This document shows positions 1-8,673 of a stretch of DNA of 64,000 bases, piece by piece. The stretch covers positions 4,464,001-4,528,000 of the forward strand of contig NZ_CP077079.1 of the NCBI RefSeq assembly GCF_019139815.1, given 5' to 3'. Numbering within the stretch: position 1 is the first letter of the stretch; every line of letters begins with the position of its first letter. This DNA comes from Pseudomonas asgharzadehiana (GTDB taxonomy: Bacteria > Pseudomonadota > Gammaproteobacteria > Pseudomonadales > Pseudomonadaceae). The notes under the pieces were generated by a model. That model worked only from the letters and a program-made list of their open reading frames with translations, searched no databases and was not told where the DNA came from. The translations under genes and the position numbers were made by a program.

Positions 1-430
1 CAGCGATCACTTCATGATCAACAACGGGTCGACCATGCGCTTTCACAAACTGGCGACGGTCGAAACAGCACAGCCTGAAGACCGCGCCATCATCAGCATC
101 TTCCGCGCCGACGCGCTTGATATGCCGTTGACCGTGTGCATGCTGGAGCGACACCCGCTGGGCAGCCAGGCTTTCATTCCGCTGCTCGGCAACCCCTTTC
201 TGATCGTGGTCGCGCCACTTGGCGATGCACCTGTATCGGGCTTGGTCCGCGCCTTCGTTACCAACGGCAGGCAGGGCATTAATTACCATCGCGGCGTCTG
301 GCACCACCCGGTGCTGACGATCGAAAAGCGGGATGACTTCCTGGTGGTTGATCGCAGTGGCACAGGCAATAACTGCGATGAGCATTTTTTTGAAGAGGAT
401 GAGCGGTTGATCCTCGCCCCCCACCAATAA
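1..430 (+). CDS. allA: ureidoglycolate lyase, 5' truncated by window edge
   Basis: Splits (S)-ureidoglycolate into glyoxylate and urea, the last carbon-releasing step of allantoin/urate breakdown in the cytoplasm. The reading frame is open from base 2 to a TAA at 428-430. The internal Met at 14 lies in the family stretch SDHFMINNGSTMRFH, so the true start is upstream of the window; the family is about 165 residues and about 143 are seen here. The C-terminal part with YHRGVWHHP and the metal/ligand pocket region is intact. The gene lies 51 bp before the urate hydroxylase gene on the same strand, which supports a purine catabolic operon. Family assignment is firm; the missing N-terminus cannot be judged. 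Confidence 0.93.
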   Translation, partial: SDHFMINNGSTMRFHKLATVETAQPEDRAIISIFRADALDMPLTVCMLERHPLGSQAFIPLLGNPFLIVVAPLGDAPVSGLVRAFVTNGRQGINYHRGVWHHPVLTIEKRDDFLVVDRSGTGNNCDEHFFEEDERLILAPHQ

Positions 431-481
431 GAGAAGGCCGGATCACCCGACAACAAGGGTGACAGGCGAGAGGTAAAGACT

Positions 482-1765
482 GTGGAAGCACATCTGTTGG
501 AATGGCTGAACCTGAGCGTGCGCTGGGTTCACATGATCACTGGCGTCGCCTGGATCGGCGCTTCTTTCTACTTTGTCTGGCTGGAAAACAACCTTAATCG
601 CGTCAATCCCAAGAGCGGCCTGGCCGGTGACTTGTGGGCGATCCACGGTGGCGGTATCTACCACCTGGAAAAATACAAACTGGCCCCACCGACCATGCCG
701 GACAACCTGCACTGGTTCAAATGGGAAGCCTATTTCACCTGGATGTCGGGCGTCGCGCTGCTGTGCGTGGTGTTCTACTGGAACCCCACGCTGTACCTGC
801 TCGCCCCCGGCAGCACACTCAGCGGCACCGAAGGCGTGTTGCTGGGCATCGGCTCACTGTTCGCCGGCTGGTTTATCTATTCCTTCCTGTGCGACTCGGC
901 CCTGGGCAAGCGCCCTGCCCTGCTCGGTTTTATCCTGTTCGTGCTGTTGATTGCGGCCGCCTATGGCTTCAGCAAAGTGTTCAGCGGCCGTGGCGCCTAC
1001 CTGCACGTGGGTGCGGTGATCGGCACCATCATGGTGGGCAACGTGTTCCGCATCATCATGCCGGCGCAGCGCGCGCTGGTGGCCGCCATCGCCGAGAACC
1101 GCACACCCGACCCGGCCCTGCCGGCCAAGGGCTTGCTGCGTTCACGCCACAACAACTACTTCACCTTGCCGGTGCTGTTCATCATGATCAGCAACCACTT
1201 CCCGAGCACCTACGGCAGCCAATACAACTGGCTGATCCTGGCGGGTATCGCGGTGGCGGCGGTGTTGGTGCGGCATTACTTCAACACCCGTCACAACAGC
1301 CAGAAGTACGCGTGGACCCTGCCGGTGGGCGCGTTGGCGATGATCAGCCTGGCGTACGTCACCGGGCCCAAGCCGGCGGAGCCGATTGCCAAGGCACCCG
1401 CGGCCATCGAATACCAGCCACTGCCGGAAACGGCGTTGGGCGGCGGCTTGAAACCCGCAGCGCCCGCCGCGCCGGCCGCTGAACCGGCACCGGCCCAGGC
1501 CGGCACCGACTTCGGCCAGGTGCACCATGTGATCGAGCAACGCTGCACGGTGTGCCACTCGGCCAAACCCACCAGCCCGTTGTTCAGCACCGCACCGGCC
1601 GGCGTGATGTTCGACACCCCGCAGCAGATCCAGCAGCAGGCCGCGCGCATCCAGGCGCAAGCCGTGGCGAGCCAGATCATGCCACTGGGCAACATCACGC
1701 AGATGACCCAGCAGGAGCGGGATTTGATTGGTGCCTGGATCAATCAGGGGGCGCGAACCAACTGA
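482..1765 (+). CDS. puuD: urate hydroxylase PuuD (membrane urate oxidase with C-terminal cytochrome c domain)
   Basis: Membrane enzyme of 427 residues that oxidises urate to 5-hydroxyisourate, the cofactor-independent alternative to soluble uricase. The N-terminal ~300 residues form about eight hydrophobic helices (begins MEAHLLEWLNLSVRWVHM). A Pro/Ala-rich linker (about 300-345) leads to a c-type haem domain with CTVCH at residues 355-359 and a distal Met region (QIMPLGN). The haem suggests electrons pass to the respiratory chain. Start is GTG at 482, with GAGGTAAAG just upstream. It follows allA and precedes the purine permease, so the three form a urate uptake and degradation group. Identification rests on the family-specific membrane plus cytochrome fusion. 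Confidence 0.93.
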   Translation: MEAHLLEWLNLSVRWVHMITGVAWIGASFYFVWLENNLNRVNPKSGLAGDLWAIHGGGIYHLEKYKLAPPTMPDNLHWFKWEAYFTWMSGVALLCVVFYWNPTLYLLAPGSTLSGTEGVLLGIGSLFAGWFIYSFLCDSALGKRPALLGFILFVLLIAAAYGFSKVFSGRGAYLHVGAVIGTIMVGNVFRIIMPAQRALVAAIAENRTPDPALPAKGLLRSRHNNYFTLPVLFIMISNHFPSTYGSQYNWLILAGIAVAAVLVRHYFNTRHNSQKYAWTLPVGALAMISLAYVTGPKPAEPIAKAPAAIEYQPLPETALGGGLKPAAPAAPAAEPAPAQAGTDFGQVHHVIEQRCTVCHSAKPTSPLFSTAPAGVMFDTPQQIQQQAARIQAQAVASQIMPLGNITQMTQQERDLIGAWINQGARTN

Positions 1766-1781
1766 TCTGATACATACAGGA

Positions 1782-1857
1782 TTGCTCCAGAGGGCGGTGT
1801 TTGAGTCACTGATGCTTTGAATGACACACCGCCATCGGGAGCAAGCCCCCTCCCACA
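1782..1857. repeat. REPIN with degenerate left arm
   Basis: The right arm (about 1824-1857) is a full REP sequence containing CCGCCATCGGGAGCAAGCCC. The left arm (1782-1800) keeps only TTGCTCC...GGCGGTGT and lacks the GTGGGAGGGG part. The arms are inverted around an AT-richer spacer; GCGGTGT (1794-1800) pairs with ACACCGC (1826-1832). It lies between puuD and the permease and could end or attenuate transcription. Confidence 0.8.
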
Positions 1858-1924
1858 GGGGATCAGCAGTGTTTTGAAGAGTGCGTTCCACACAACACAA
1901 CAATAAAAAGATTCGAGGTGTTGC

Positions 1925-3271
1925 ATGTCCCAGTTAGAACCGCAGACTCCTGCCGCGCCCGCAATGGCGCGGCTGCCCCTCTTGCAACTGATCCTGGTAG
2001 GCCTGCAACACGTCTTGCTGATGTACGGCGGCGCCGTCGCCGTGCCTTTGATCATCGGCCAGGCCGCGGGCCTGAGCCGTGAAGAAATCGCCTTCCTGAT
2101 CAACGCCGACCTGCTGGTGGCCGGTATTGCCACCATGGTGCAGTCGTTCGGCATCGGCCCGGTGGGCATTCGCATGCCGGTGATGATGGGCGCCAGTTTC
2201 GCCGCCGTCGGCAGCATGGTCGCCATGGCCGGCATGCCCGGTATCGGCTTGCAAGGCATCTTCGGCGCAACCATCGCCGCCGGGTTCTTCGGCATGTTGA
2301 TCGCGCCGTTCATGTCCAAGGTGGTGCGCTTCTTTCCACCCCTGGTGACCGGCACGGTGATCACCGCCATCGGCCTGTCGCTGTTTCCCGTAGCCGTGAA
2401 CTGGGCCGGTGGCGGCAGCGCCGCCGCTACCTTCGGTTCGCCGATTTACCTGGCGATTGCCGCCCTGGTACTGGCCACCATCCTGCTGATCAACCGCTTC
2501 ATGCGGGGTTTCTGGGTGAATATCTCCGTGTTGATCGGCATGGGCCTGGGCTACGGCCTGTGCGGCATGATCGGCATGGTCGACCTCAGTGGCCTGGCCC
2601 AGGCGCCCTGGGTGCAGGTGGTGACACCGCTGCACTTCGGTATGCCGACGTTCGAGCTGGCGCCGATCCTGTCGATGTGCCTGGTGGTGGTGATCATCTT
2701 TGTCGAATCCACCGGCATGTTCCTCGCCCTGGGCAAGATCACCGACCAGGAGGTCACGCCGAAGATGCTGCGCCGCGGTTTGCTGTGTGACGCCGGCGCA
2801 TCGTTCTTCGCCGGTTTTTTCAACACGTTTACCCATTCCTCCTTCGCGCAGAATATCGGCCTGGTGCAGATGACCGGCGTGCGCTGCCGCTCGGTGACGA
2901 TCATGGCCGGCGCGTTCCTGATCGTGCTCAGCCTGCTACCCAAGGCCGCCTATCTGGTGGCGTCGATACCGCCGGCAGTGCTCGGCGGCGCGGCCATTGC
3001 CATGTTCGGCATGGTTGCGGCCACCGGTATCAAGATCCTCCAGGAATCCGACATCGCTGACCGTCGCAACCAGTTGCTGGTGGCGGTGAGCATCGGCATG
3101 GGCCTGATCCCGGTGGTGCGCCCGGAATTCTTTGCACAACTGCCGCTGTGGATGAGCCCGATTACCCATAGCGGCATCGCCATGGCCACCCTCAGCGCGT
3201 TGTCGCTGAACATACTGTTTAACATCCTTGGCGGCGCTGAACGCGTTGCGGTTGAGCACGCCCATACCTGA
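1925..3271 (+). CDS. NCS2 family nucleobase/urate:proton symporter
   Basis: Inner-membrane permease of 448 residues with the 12-14 hydrophobic helices of the nucleobase:cation symporter-2 (NCS2/NAT) family. The NAT signature is visible as QNIGLVQMTGVRCR beginning near residue 309, matching [QEN]-x-G-x4-T-G. The acidic helix-8 residue lies in IIFVESTGMFLALG. Placement straight after allA-puuD makes uric acid or xanthine the likely substrate (UacT/XanQ-like), but substrate cannot be read from sequence alone. ATG at 1925 is preceded by GAGGTGTTGC. Separated from puuD by a REPIN, so its expression may be partly independent. Confidence 0.88.
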   Translation: MSQLEPQTPAAPAMARLPLLQLILVGLQHVLLMYGGAVAVPLIIGQAAGLSREEIAFLINADLLVAGIATMVQSFGIGPVGIRMPVMMGASFAAVGSMVAMAGMPGIGLQGIFGATIAAGFFGMLIAPFMSKVVRFFPPLVTGTVITAIGLSLFPVAVNWAGGGSAAATFGSPIYLAIAALVLATILLINRFMRGFWVNISVLIGMGLGYGLCGMIGMVDLSGLAQAPWVQVVTPLHFGMPTFELAPILSMCLVVVIIFVESTGMFLALGKITDQEVTPKMLRRGLLCDAGASFFAGFFNTFTHSSFAQNIGLVQMTGVRCRSVTIMAGAFLIVLSLLPKAAYLVASIPPAVLGGAAIAMFGMVAATGIKILQESDIADRRNQLLVAVSIGMGLIPVVRPEFFAQLPLWMSPITHSGIAMATLSALSLNILFNILGGAERVAVEHAHT

Positions 3272-3501
3272 AACATGCCCCATTGTCGCCCTGTGCGCGC
3301 TGTAACGGCGCACTTGAGCCCAGACGTGGGAGCCAGTATTCTCCGCGCCCGCTTGTATCGACGGTGGTTTTACCGCCTTGGCGCGGCTTTTGCTGTAGCC
3401 ATAAAGCTGACCAATCAGACGAGTTTTTCAGCGAAACCAAAGGCGCCACATCAGAGCGCCACATGAGAAAAACCATAAAACCTTAACTCGGGAGCAACCG
3501 A
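3272..3501. other. intergenic region before the Tsx-like gene, with a 13-bp-spaced direct repeat
   Basis: 230 bp without a gene. Contains a direct repeat GCGCCACAT at 3443-3451 and 3456-3464, and CTGACCAATCAG near 3408-3419. A promoter for the outer-membrane channel is expected here but I cannot place it confidently. GGGAGC at about 3490 is the ribosome-binding site of the next gene. Confidence 0.35.
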
Positions 3502-4287
3502 ATGAAACCTCTGTTCAAAGGCCTGGTGTTGGCAGGATCCCTGCTGGCCGGCGGCCAGGCCGTGGCGGGTGACTTGTTGCAGTGGCAGAACAACAGCCTG
3601 ACCTACCTGTGGGGCAAGAGCTTTACCATCAACCCGCAGATCCAGCAGACCGTCACCTTCGAACACGCCGACGCGTGGAAGTACGGCGACAACTTCTTCT
3701 TCCTCGACCGCCTCTTTTACAACGGCAAGGAAGACGGCAACGTCGGCCCGAATACTTACTACGGCGAGTTCAGCCCACGGTTGTCATTCGGCAAGATTCT
3801 CGACAAAGACCTGTCCTTCGGCCCGATCAAAGATGTGCTGCTGGCCATGACTTATGAGTTCGGCGAAGGCGACAACGAGTCGTACCTGGTCGGCCCGGGC
3901 TTTGACTTGAACATCCCCGGTTTCGATTATTTCCAGCTGAACTTCTACCAGCGCCAGACCGAAGGCAATCGCCCGGGTGATGGCGTGTGGCAGATCACCC
4001 CGGTGTGGTCGTACACCCTGCCGGTGGGCAACTCCAATATCCTGATCGACGGCTTTATGGATTGGGTGGTGGACAACGACAAGAACGCCCGTGGCACCTA
4101 TCACGCCAACCTGCACTTCAACCCGCAGGTCAAATATGACTTGGGCAAGGCGTTGCATTGGGGCGACAAGCAGCTGTATGTCGGCTTTGAATACGACTAT
4201 TGGAAGAACAAGTACGGGATCGAAGATTCGGGCGCGTTCAAGACGACGCAGGACACGGCGAGTTTCCTGGTCAAGTACCACTTCTAA
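3502..4287 (+). CDS. Tsx/OmpK family outer-membrane nucleoside channel
   Basis: 261-residue outer-membrane beta-barrel protein. A signal peptide is obvious (MKPLFKGLVLAGSLLAGG, cleavage about after AVAG near residue 23). The mature part begins DLLQWQNNSLTYLWGKSF, typical of nucleoside-specific channel-forming Tsx/OmpK proteins, and ends in FLVKYHF with a C-terminal aromatic residue as expected for BAM substrates. Next to a purine permease and urate catabolic genes, it probably provides outer-membrane entry for nucleosides or purines; that functional link is inference. ATG preceded by CTCGGGAGCAACCGA. Confidence 0.88.
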   Translation: MKPLFKGLVLAGSLLAGGQAVAGDLLQWQNNSLTYLWGKSFTINPQIQQTVTFEHADAWKYGDNFFFLDRLFYNGKEDGNVGPNTYYGEFSPRLSFGKILDKDLSFGPIKDVLLAMTYEFGEGDNESYLVGPGFDLNIPGFDYFQLNFYQRQTEGNRPGDGVWQITPVWSYTLPVGNSNILIDGFMDWVVDNDKNARGTYHANLHFNPQVKYDLGKALHWGDKQLYVGFEYDYWKNKYGIEDSGAFKTTQDTASFLVKYHF

Positions 4288-4304
4288 AGAGCACTGCAAA
4301 CCCA

Positions 4305-4332
4305 TGTGTGAGGGGGCTTGCCCCCTCACACA
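4305..4332. terminator. perfect 12-bp hairpin between convergent genes
   Basis: TGTGTGAGGGGG (4305-4316) and its exact complement (4321-4332) enclose a CTTG loop. This is the centre of a P. fluorescens-type REP and sits between the converging tsx-like and patatin genes, so it can stop transcription from both sides. There is no long T-tract. Confidence 0.7.
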
Positions 4333-4333
4333 T

Positions 4334-5482
4334 TCAGATTGGGTTTATGCCCAGGAACCGCGTGATTTCTTCGCGCTTGGCCAACGCATCGCTGCGCCCC
4401 AACTCGATCAACTCGCTGCAATACCCCGCCTCGAACAGCAAATAACTCAACACCCCCGCCCCGCTCGTCTTGGTCGCCCCTGGGCCACGCAAGAACAAAC
4501 GCAACGCCGCCGGCAGCTCCTGGCGATGCCGTGCCGCGATTTCATCGATCGGCTGGCTGGGTGCGATCACCAACACGTCTACAGGCGCCAGGCCACGGGC
4601 CGTGCTGTCGGCCGGTTGCAAATGGCTGAACTGGTTCAGGCGCTCCAGCAGTTCGATGTCGCTTTCCAGGCTGTCAATGAACGTGCTGTTGAGCATATGC
4701 CCACCGATCTGCGCCAGCGTCGGTTGCTGGCCGGTGTACGTGCGTTGTATCGCCGGCTCGTTGCCCCGTGGGTTGCCGCTGACGCCCACCACCAGTACGC
4801 GACTGGCGCCCAGGTGCAGGGCCGGGCTGATGGGTGCGGATTGGCGCACGGCACCGTCGCCGAAGTACTCCTCGTCGAGTTTGACCGGGGCAAATAACAA
4901 CGGGATCGCCGAACTGGCCAGCAGGTGTTCAACCGTCAGTTGGGTGGGTATGCCGATACGGCGGTGCCGCAGCCATGCGTCGATGGTGCCGCCGCCTTGG
5001 TAGAAGGTCACCGCTTGCCCGGACTCGTAGCCGAACGCGGTCACCGCTACCGCATGCAGGTGCTGTTGCCGGATGGCTTCGTCGATCCCCGCCAGGTGCA
5101 GCTTGTCCTGCAGCAAGTCGCGCAGCGGTGAACTGTTGAGCAATGCCACAGGAAATTGCCGGCCCAGGCCGAACAGGCTGTGGATCAGGAAGCGACTCGC
5201 CTGGCGGACCACGCCAGGCCAATCGCTGCGCAACACCAGATGGCTGCGAAAGCCCTGCCAGAACGCGGTAAGGCGTTGCACCGCCGCCCTGAAGTCCATC
5301 GCACCGCTGGCCAGGCTCACCGCATTGATCGCGCCGGCCGAGGTGCCGACGATCACCGGAAATGGGTTGGGTGCCCCCGGCGGCAGCAGTTCGGCAATTG
5401 CCGCCAACACCCCCACCTGATACGCCGCGCGCGCACCGCCGCCGGAAAGAATCAAACCTGTAACCGGTTCAGATGGGGGCAT
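4334..5482 (-). CDS. patatin-like phospholipase family protein
   Basis: 382-residue predicted serine lipase of the patatin type. The oxyanion-hole motif GGGARAAYQVG lies at 14-24, the nucleophile elbow GTSAG puts the catalytic Ser at 48, and the partner Asp is in FGDGAVRQ (D209). All three dyad/oxyanion elements are therefore intact. No signal peptide is seen, so a cytoplasmic or membrane-associated lipase/acyl hydrolase is likely. It follows the lipid A acyltransferase gene by 30 bp on the same strand, suggesting co-transcription and a role in membrane lipid turnover (inference). Substrate unknown. Confidence 0.87.
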   Translation of the reverse strand: MPPSEPVTGLILSGGGARAAYQVGVLAAIAELLPPGAPNPFPVIVGTSAGAINAVSLASGAMDFRAAVQRLTAFWQGFRSHLVLRSDWPGVVRQASRFLIHSLFGLGRQFPVALLNSSPLRDLLQDKLHLAGIDEAIRQQHLHAVAVTAFGYESGQAVTFYQGGGTIDAWLRHRRIGIPTQLTVEHLLASSAIPLLFAPVKLDEEYFGDGAVRQSAPISPALHLGASRVLVVGVSGNPRGNEPAIQRTYTGQQPTLAQIGGHMLNSTFIDSLESDIELLERLNQFSHLQPADSTARGLAPVDVLVIAPSQPIDEIAARHRQELPAALRLFLRGPGATKTSGAGVLSYLLFEAGYCSELIELGRSDALAKREEITRFLGINPI

Positions 5483-5512
5483 TGCGTCACTCCATGTGGG
5501 GAAAAGTCGGTC

Positions 5513-6448
5513 TTATCGACGGCGTTTTTCGTACAGTTTGGGTTCACCCGGTGGCCGGCTCTTGAAACGCCGGTGGGTCCACAGGTATTGCTCGGGGCAC
5601 TCACGCACCGCGGCTTCGACCCATTGATTGATGCGCAGGCAATCGATTTCGTCGGTCTCGCCGGGGAAGTCGGTCACCGGTGGGTGGATCACCAAGCGGT
5701 AACCGCTGCCGTCGGCCAGGCGCTCCTGGGTGAACGGCACCACCAACGCCTTGCCCAGGCGCGCGAACTTGCTGGTGGCGGTGACGGTGGCGGCCTGGAT
5801 GCCGAACAATGGCACAAAGATGCTTTGCTTGGCGCCGTAGTCCTGGTCCGGCGCGTACCAGATGGCACGGCCGGCACGCAGCAGCTTGAGCATGCCGCGC
5901 ACGTCTTCGCGCTCGATGGCCAGGGAGTCGAGGTTATGGCGTTCGCGGCCACGGCGCTGGATAAAGTCGAACAAGGGGTTGCCGTGCTCACGGTACATGC
6001 CATCGATGGTGTGCTTCTGGCCAAGCAGCGCCGCGCCGATTTCCAGGGTGGTGAAGTGCAGGGCCATGAGGATCACGCCCTTGCCATCCAACTGCGCTTG
6101 TTTGAGATGCTCCAGGCCTTCGACGTGGGCCAGCCGCGCCAGGCGCTGGCGCGACCACCACCAGCTCATGGCCATTTCAAAGAAGGCGATGCCGGTGGAC
6201 GCAAAGTTTTGCTTGAGCAGTTGCTTGCGCTCTTTGGCGGTTTTTTCCGGGAAGCACAATTGCAGGTTACGCGCGGCGATGCGGCGACGTTCGCCCGCCA
6301 CGTGGTACATGCCGGCGCCAAGCAACCGACCAATGGTCAGCAGCGTGCGGTAGGGCAACTGGGTGACCAGCCACAGCAGGCCTAGCCCCAGCCATAACAG
6401 CCAGAAACGCGGGTGAAAAAATGCAGCTCGAAAACGCGGGCGATCCAT
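5513..6448 (-). CDS. lpxL: lipid A biosynthesis lauroyl acyltransferase (LpxL/HtrB family)
   Basis: 311-residue inner-membrane acyltransferase that adds a secondary acyl chain (laurate-type) to lipid A from acyl-ACP. An N-terminal hydrophobic anchor (FWLLWLGLGLLWLVTQ) is followed by the HX4E catalytic motif in ALHFTTLEIG. The frame is open 34 codons further upstream, but ATG at 6448 (MDRPRFRAAFF) is the family-type N-terminus. It is divergent from minC, as in P. aeruginosa, where the equivalent gene is one of two htrB paralogues. Which acyl position it modifies cannot be told from sequence. Confidence 0.88.
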   Translation of the reverse strand: MDRPRFRAAFFHPRFWLLWLGLGLLWLVTQLPYRTLLTIGRLLGAGMYHVAGERRRIAARNLQLCFPEKTAKERKQLLKQNFASTGIAFFEMAMSWWWSRQRLARLAHVEGLEHLKQAQLDGKGVILMALHFTTLEIGAALLGQKHTIDGMYREHGNPLFDFIQRRGRERHNLDSLAIEREDVRGMLKLLRAGRAIWYAPDQDYGAKQSIFVPLFGIQAATVTATSKFARLGKALVVPFTQERLADGSGYRLVIHPPVTDFPGETDEIDCLRINQWVEAAVRECPEQYLWTHRRFKSRPPGEPKLYEKRRR

Positions 6449-6567
6449 TACAGATTCCGGTAAAGACAGGGCCGCGCATTCTACAACGGTTCGACCCGGC
6501 TTGCGGCGGGTGAGTGTTCTCGTTATAAGTCTCGACACTTTTCGTGACAAGCCGCTTTATGCCGACC

Positions 6568-7305
6568 ATGAGCCAAACCGAACCGCTAGACCAAGATCCC
6601 GTGTTCCAGCTGAAAGGCAGCATGCTCGCCATTACCGTGCTGGAACTGGCCCGCAACGACCTCGACGCCCTGGACCGCCAGCTCGCCGCCAAGGTCGCGC
6701 TGGCGCCGAACTTTTTCAATAATGCCCCGCTGGTACTGGCCCTGGACAAACTGCCCGCCGGCCAGGGCGTGATCGACTTGCCCGGCCTGATGCGCGTGTG
6801 CCGCTCCCATGGCCTGCGCACTCTGGCCATTCGCGCCAGCCGTATCGAAGACATTGCCGCCGCCATCGCCATTGAACTGCCAGTATTGCCGCCGTCCGGC
6901 GCTCGCGAGCGTCCGCTGGACCCGAGCGAAGGTGAAGTGAAGAAAAAACCGGAAAAACCACCCGAGCCGACGATCAAGCCTACAAAGATCATCACCTCGC
7001 CCGTACGCGGCGGGCAGCAAATTTACGCCGAAGGAAGCGACCTGGTGGTGATCGCTTCGGTCAGCCCCGGCGCGGAACTTCTCGCCGATGGCAACATCCA
7101 TGTATACGGCCCGATGCGCGGACGTGCACTCGCCGGCATCAAGGGTGATACCAAGGCGCGTATTTTCTGTCAGCAGTTGACCGCTGAGCTGGTCTCCATT
7201 GCAGGCCGGTACAAGGTTTCCGAAGATTTGCGCCGTGATCCGCTATGGGGGGCCGGGGTGCAGGTCAGCCTGGCGGGCGATGTGTTGAACATCACCCGGC
7301 TTTAA
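6568..7305 (+). CDS. minC: septum site-determining protein MinC
   Basis: 245-residue inhibitor of FtsZ ring assembly, recruited to the membrane by MinD and kept away from mid-cell by MinE. The N-terminal domain (begins [18 protein letters not shown]) is joined by a Lys/Pro-rich linker ([18 protein letters not shown], about 125-145) to the C-terminal beta-helix dimer/MinD-binding domain ([18 protein letters not shown], then [13 protein letters not shown]). ATG at 6568 is chosen over an upstream ATG at 6544 by homology with known MinC N-termini. It is followed by minD and minE, but with a 201-bp gap before minD. Confidence 0.95.
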   Translation: MSQTEPLDQDPVFQLKGSMLAITVLELARNDLDALDRQLAAKVALAPNFFNNAPLVLALDKLPAGQGVIDLPGLMRVCRSHGLRTLAIRASRIEDIAAAIAIELPVLPPSGARERPLDPSEGEVKKKPEKPPEPTIKPTKIITSPVRGGQQIYAEGSDLVVIASVSPGAELLADGNIHVYGPMRGRALAGIKGDTKARIFCQQLTAELVSIAGRYKVSEDLRRDPLWGAGVQVSLAGDVLNITRL

Positions 7306-7506
7306 CGGATACTGCCGCATTTTCCAAGCATCTCTAGACTCTGATAGCACAGCGAAACCGGCAATACTTGTGTAGGAATCTTCTGAAGTTGGCGTTTCCT
7401 TTACGCAAACGACATCTTTTTCCTACAAGGGCTGTCCGCCTGCAGCGAGTTTCAAGAGATGTTTTTCAGGGGCTGAAAAGTCCTTTTTCCTTAGGGGTGA
7501 AACACC
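7306..7506. other. minC-minD intergenic region
   Basis: 201 bp without a gene, unusually long inside a min locus and AT-richer than its flanks. It may hold a separate minD promoter, but I see no clear -35/-10 pair. TTAGGGGTG just before 7507 provides the ribosome-binding site for the TTG start of minD. Confidence 0.3.
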
Positions 7507-8319
7507 TTGGCCAAGATTCTCGTGGTTACATCCGGCAAGGGTGGTGTGGGTAAGACCACCACCAGCGCCGCTATCGGTACCGGCCTCGCTCTGCGCGGCC
7601 ACAAGACAGTCATCGTCGACTTCGACGTCGGTTTGCGTAACCTCGACCTGATCATGGGCTGCGAACGCCGCGTGGTGTACGACTTCGTCAACGTGGTAAA
7701 CGGCGAAGCCAACCTGCAACAGGCCCTGATCAAGGACAAGCGCCTTGAGAACCTGTACGTACTGGCCGCCAGCCAGACCCGTGACAAAGACGCGCTGACC
7801 AAAGAAGGCGTGGGCAAGGTCCTGGCCGAGCTGAAGGAAACCTTCGAATACGTGGTGTGCGACTCCCCGGCCGGCATCGAAACCGGTGCTCACCTGGCGA
7901 TGTACTTCGCCGATGAAGCCATCGTGGTGACCAACCCGGAAGTTTCGTCGGTACGTGACTCGGACCGCATGCTGGGCCTGTTGGCGAGCAAATCCCAGCG
8001 CGCCGAGAAAGGCGAATCGCCGATCAAGGAGCACTTGCTGCTCACCCGCTACAACCCTGAGCGCGTCAGCAACGGCGAGATGCTCGGTGTTGAAGACGTG
8101 AAGGAAATCCTCGCGGTGACCCTGCTGGGCGTGATCCCGGAATCCCAGGCCGTGCTGAAGGCTTCCAACCAGGGCGTGCCGGTGATTCTTGACGACCAGA
8201 GCGACGCCGGCCAGGCGTACAGCGATGCCGTCGATCGTTTGCTGGGCAAGACCGTGGAACATCGCTTCCTCGATGTAAAGAAGAAGGGATTCTTCGAGCG
8301 TATCTTTGGAGGCAACTAA
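7507..8319 (+). CDS. minD: septum site-determining ATPase MinD
   Basis: 270-residue membrane-associated ATPase that drives Min oscillation and recruits MinC. It has the deviant Walker A GKGGVGKTT (about 10-18), DFDVGLRNLDLIMG, the CDSPAGIE switch, and a C-terminal amphipathic membrane-targeting helix rich in Lys/Phe (DVKKKGFFERIFGGN). The start is TTG at 7507, preceded by AGGGG at good spacing; no closer ATG or GTG exists before the Walker motif, so the rare start is well supported. minE follows after 3 bp. Confidence 0.96.
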   Translation: MAKILVVTSGKGGVGKTTTSAAIGTGLALRGHKTVIVDFDVGLRNLDLIMGCERRVVYDFVNVVNGEANLQQALIKDKRLENLYVLAASQTRDKDALTKEGVGKVLAELKETFEYVVCDSPAGIETGAHLAMYFADEAIVVTNPEVSSVRDSDRMLGLLASKSQRAEKGESPIKEHLLLTRYNPERVSNGEMLGVEDVKEILAVTLLGVIPESQAVLKASNQGVPVILDDQSDAGQAYSDAVDRLLGKTVEHRFLDVKKKGFFERIFGGN

Positions 8320-8322
8320 ACA

Positions 8323-8577
8323 ATGAAATTTCTCGACTTCTTTCGCGCCAACAAAAAGCCAAGCACCGCGTCGGTCGCGAAAGAGCGTCTACAGATCATC
8401 GTGGCGCACGAACGCGGCCAACGCAGTACCCCGGACTACCTGCCCGCCTTGCAAAAGGAACTGGTCGAGGTGATCCGCAAGTACGTCAATATCGGCAACG
8501 ATGACGTGCATGTCGCCCTGGAAAACGACGGCAGCTGCTCGATTCTGGAACTCAATATCACCCTGCCTGATCGTTGA
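8323..8577 (+). CDS. minE: cell division topological specificity factor MinE
   Basis: 84-residue protein that stimulates MinD ATPase and confines division inhibition to the poles. N-terminal membrane/MinD-binding segment [24 protein letters not shown] is followed by the dimer domain ([16 protein letters not shown]). Usual length. It overlaps no neighbour but starts 3 bp after minD, so the two are translated from one message. Confidence 0.96.
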   Translation: MKFLDFFRANKKPSTASVAKERLQIIVAHERGQRSTPDYLPALQKELVEVIRKYVNIGNDDVHVALENDGSCSILELNITLPDR

Positions 8578-8590
8578 TCGAACAGGCGGC

Positions 8591-8654
8591 CGCCACGGCG
8601 GCTCGATCACCTTGATCTCTGTGCGAGAGCGGGGTGGTCGAGCCGCCGTTGGCG
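8591..8654. terminator. large stem-loop after minE
   Basis: The left arm at 8595-8611 (ACGGCGGCTCGATCACC) pairs with the right arm at 8633-8649 at 16 of 17 positions, and CGCC (8591-8594) can extend with GGCG (8651-8654). The loop is about 21 nt. There is no T-tract, so it may be a processing or attenuation structure rather than a simple terminator. The next gene starts only 20 bp beyond. Confidence 0.6.
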
Positions 8655-8673
8655 TTTGTTACGAGGCTGTTTA

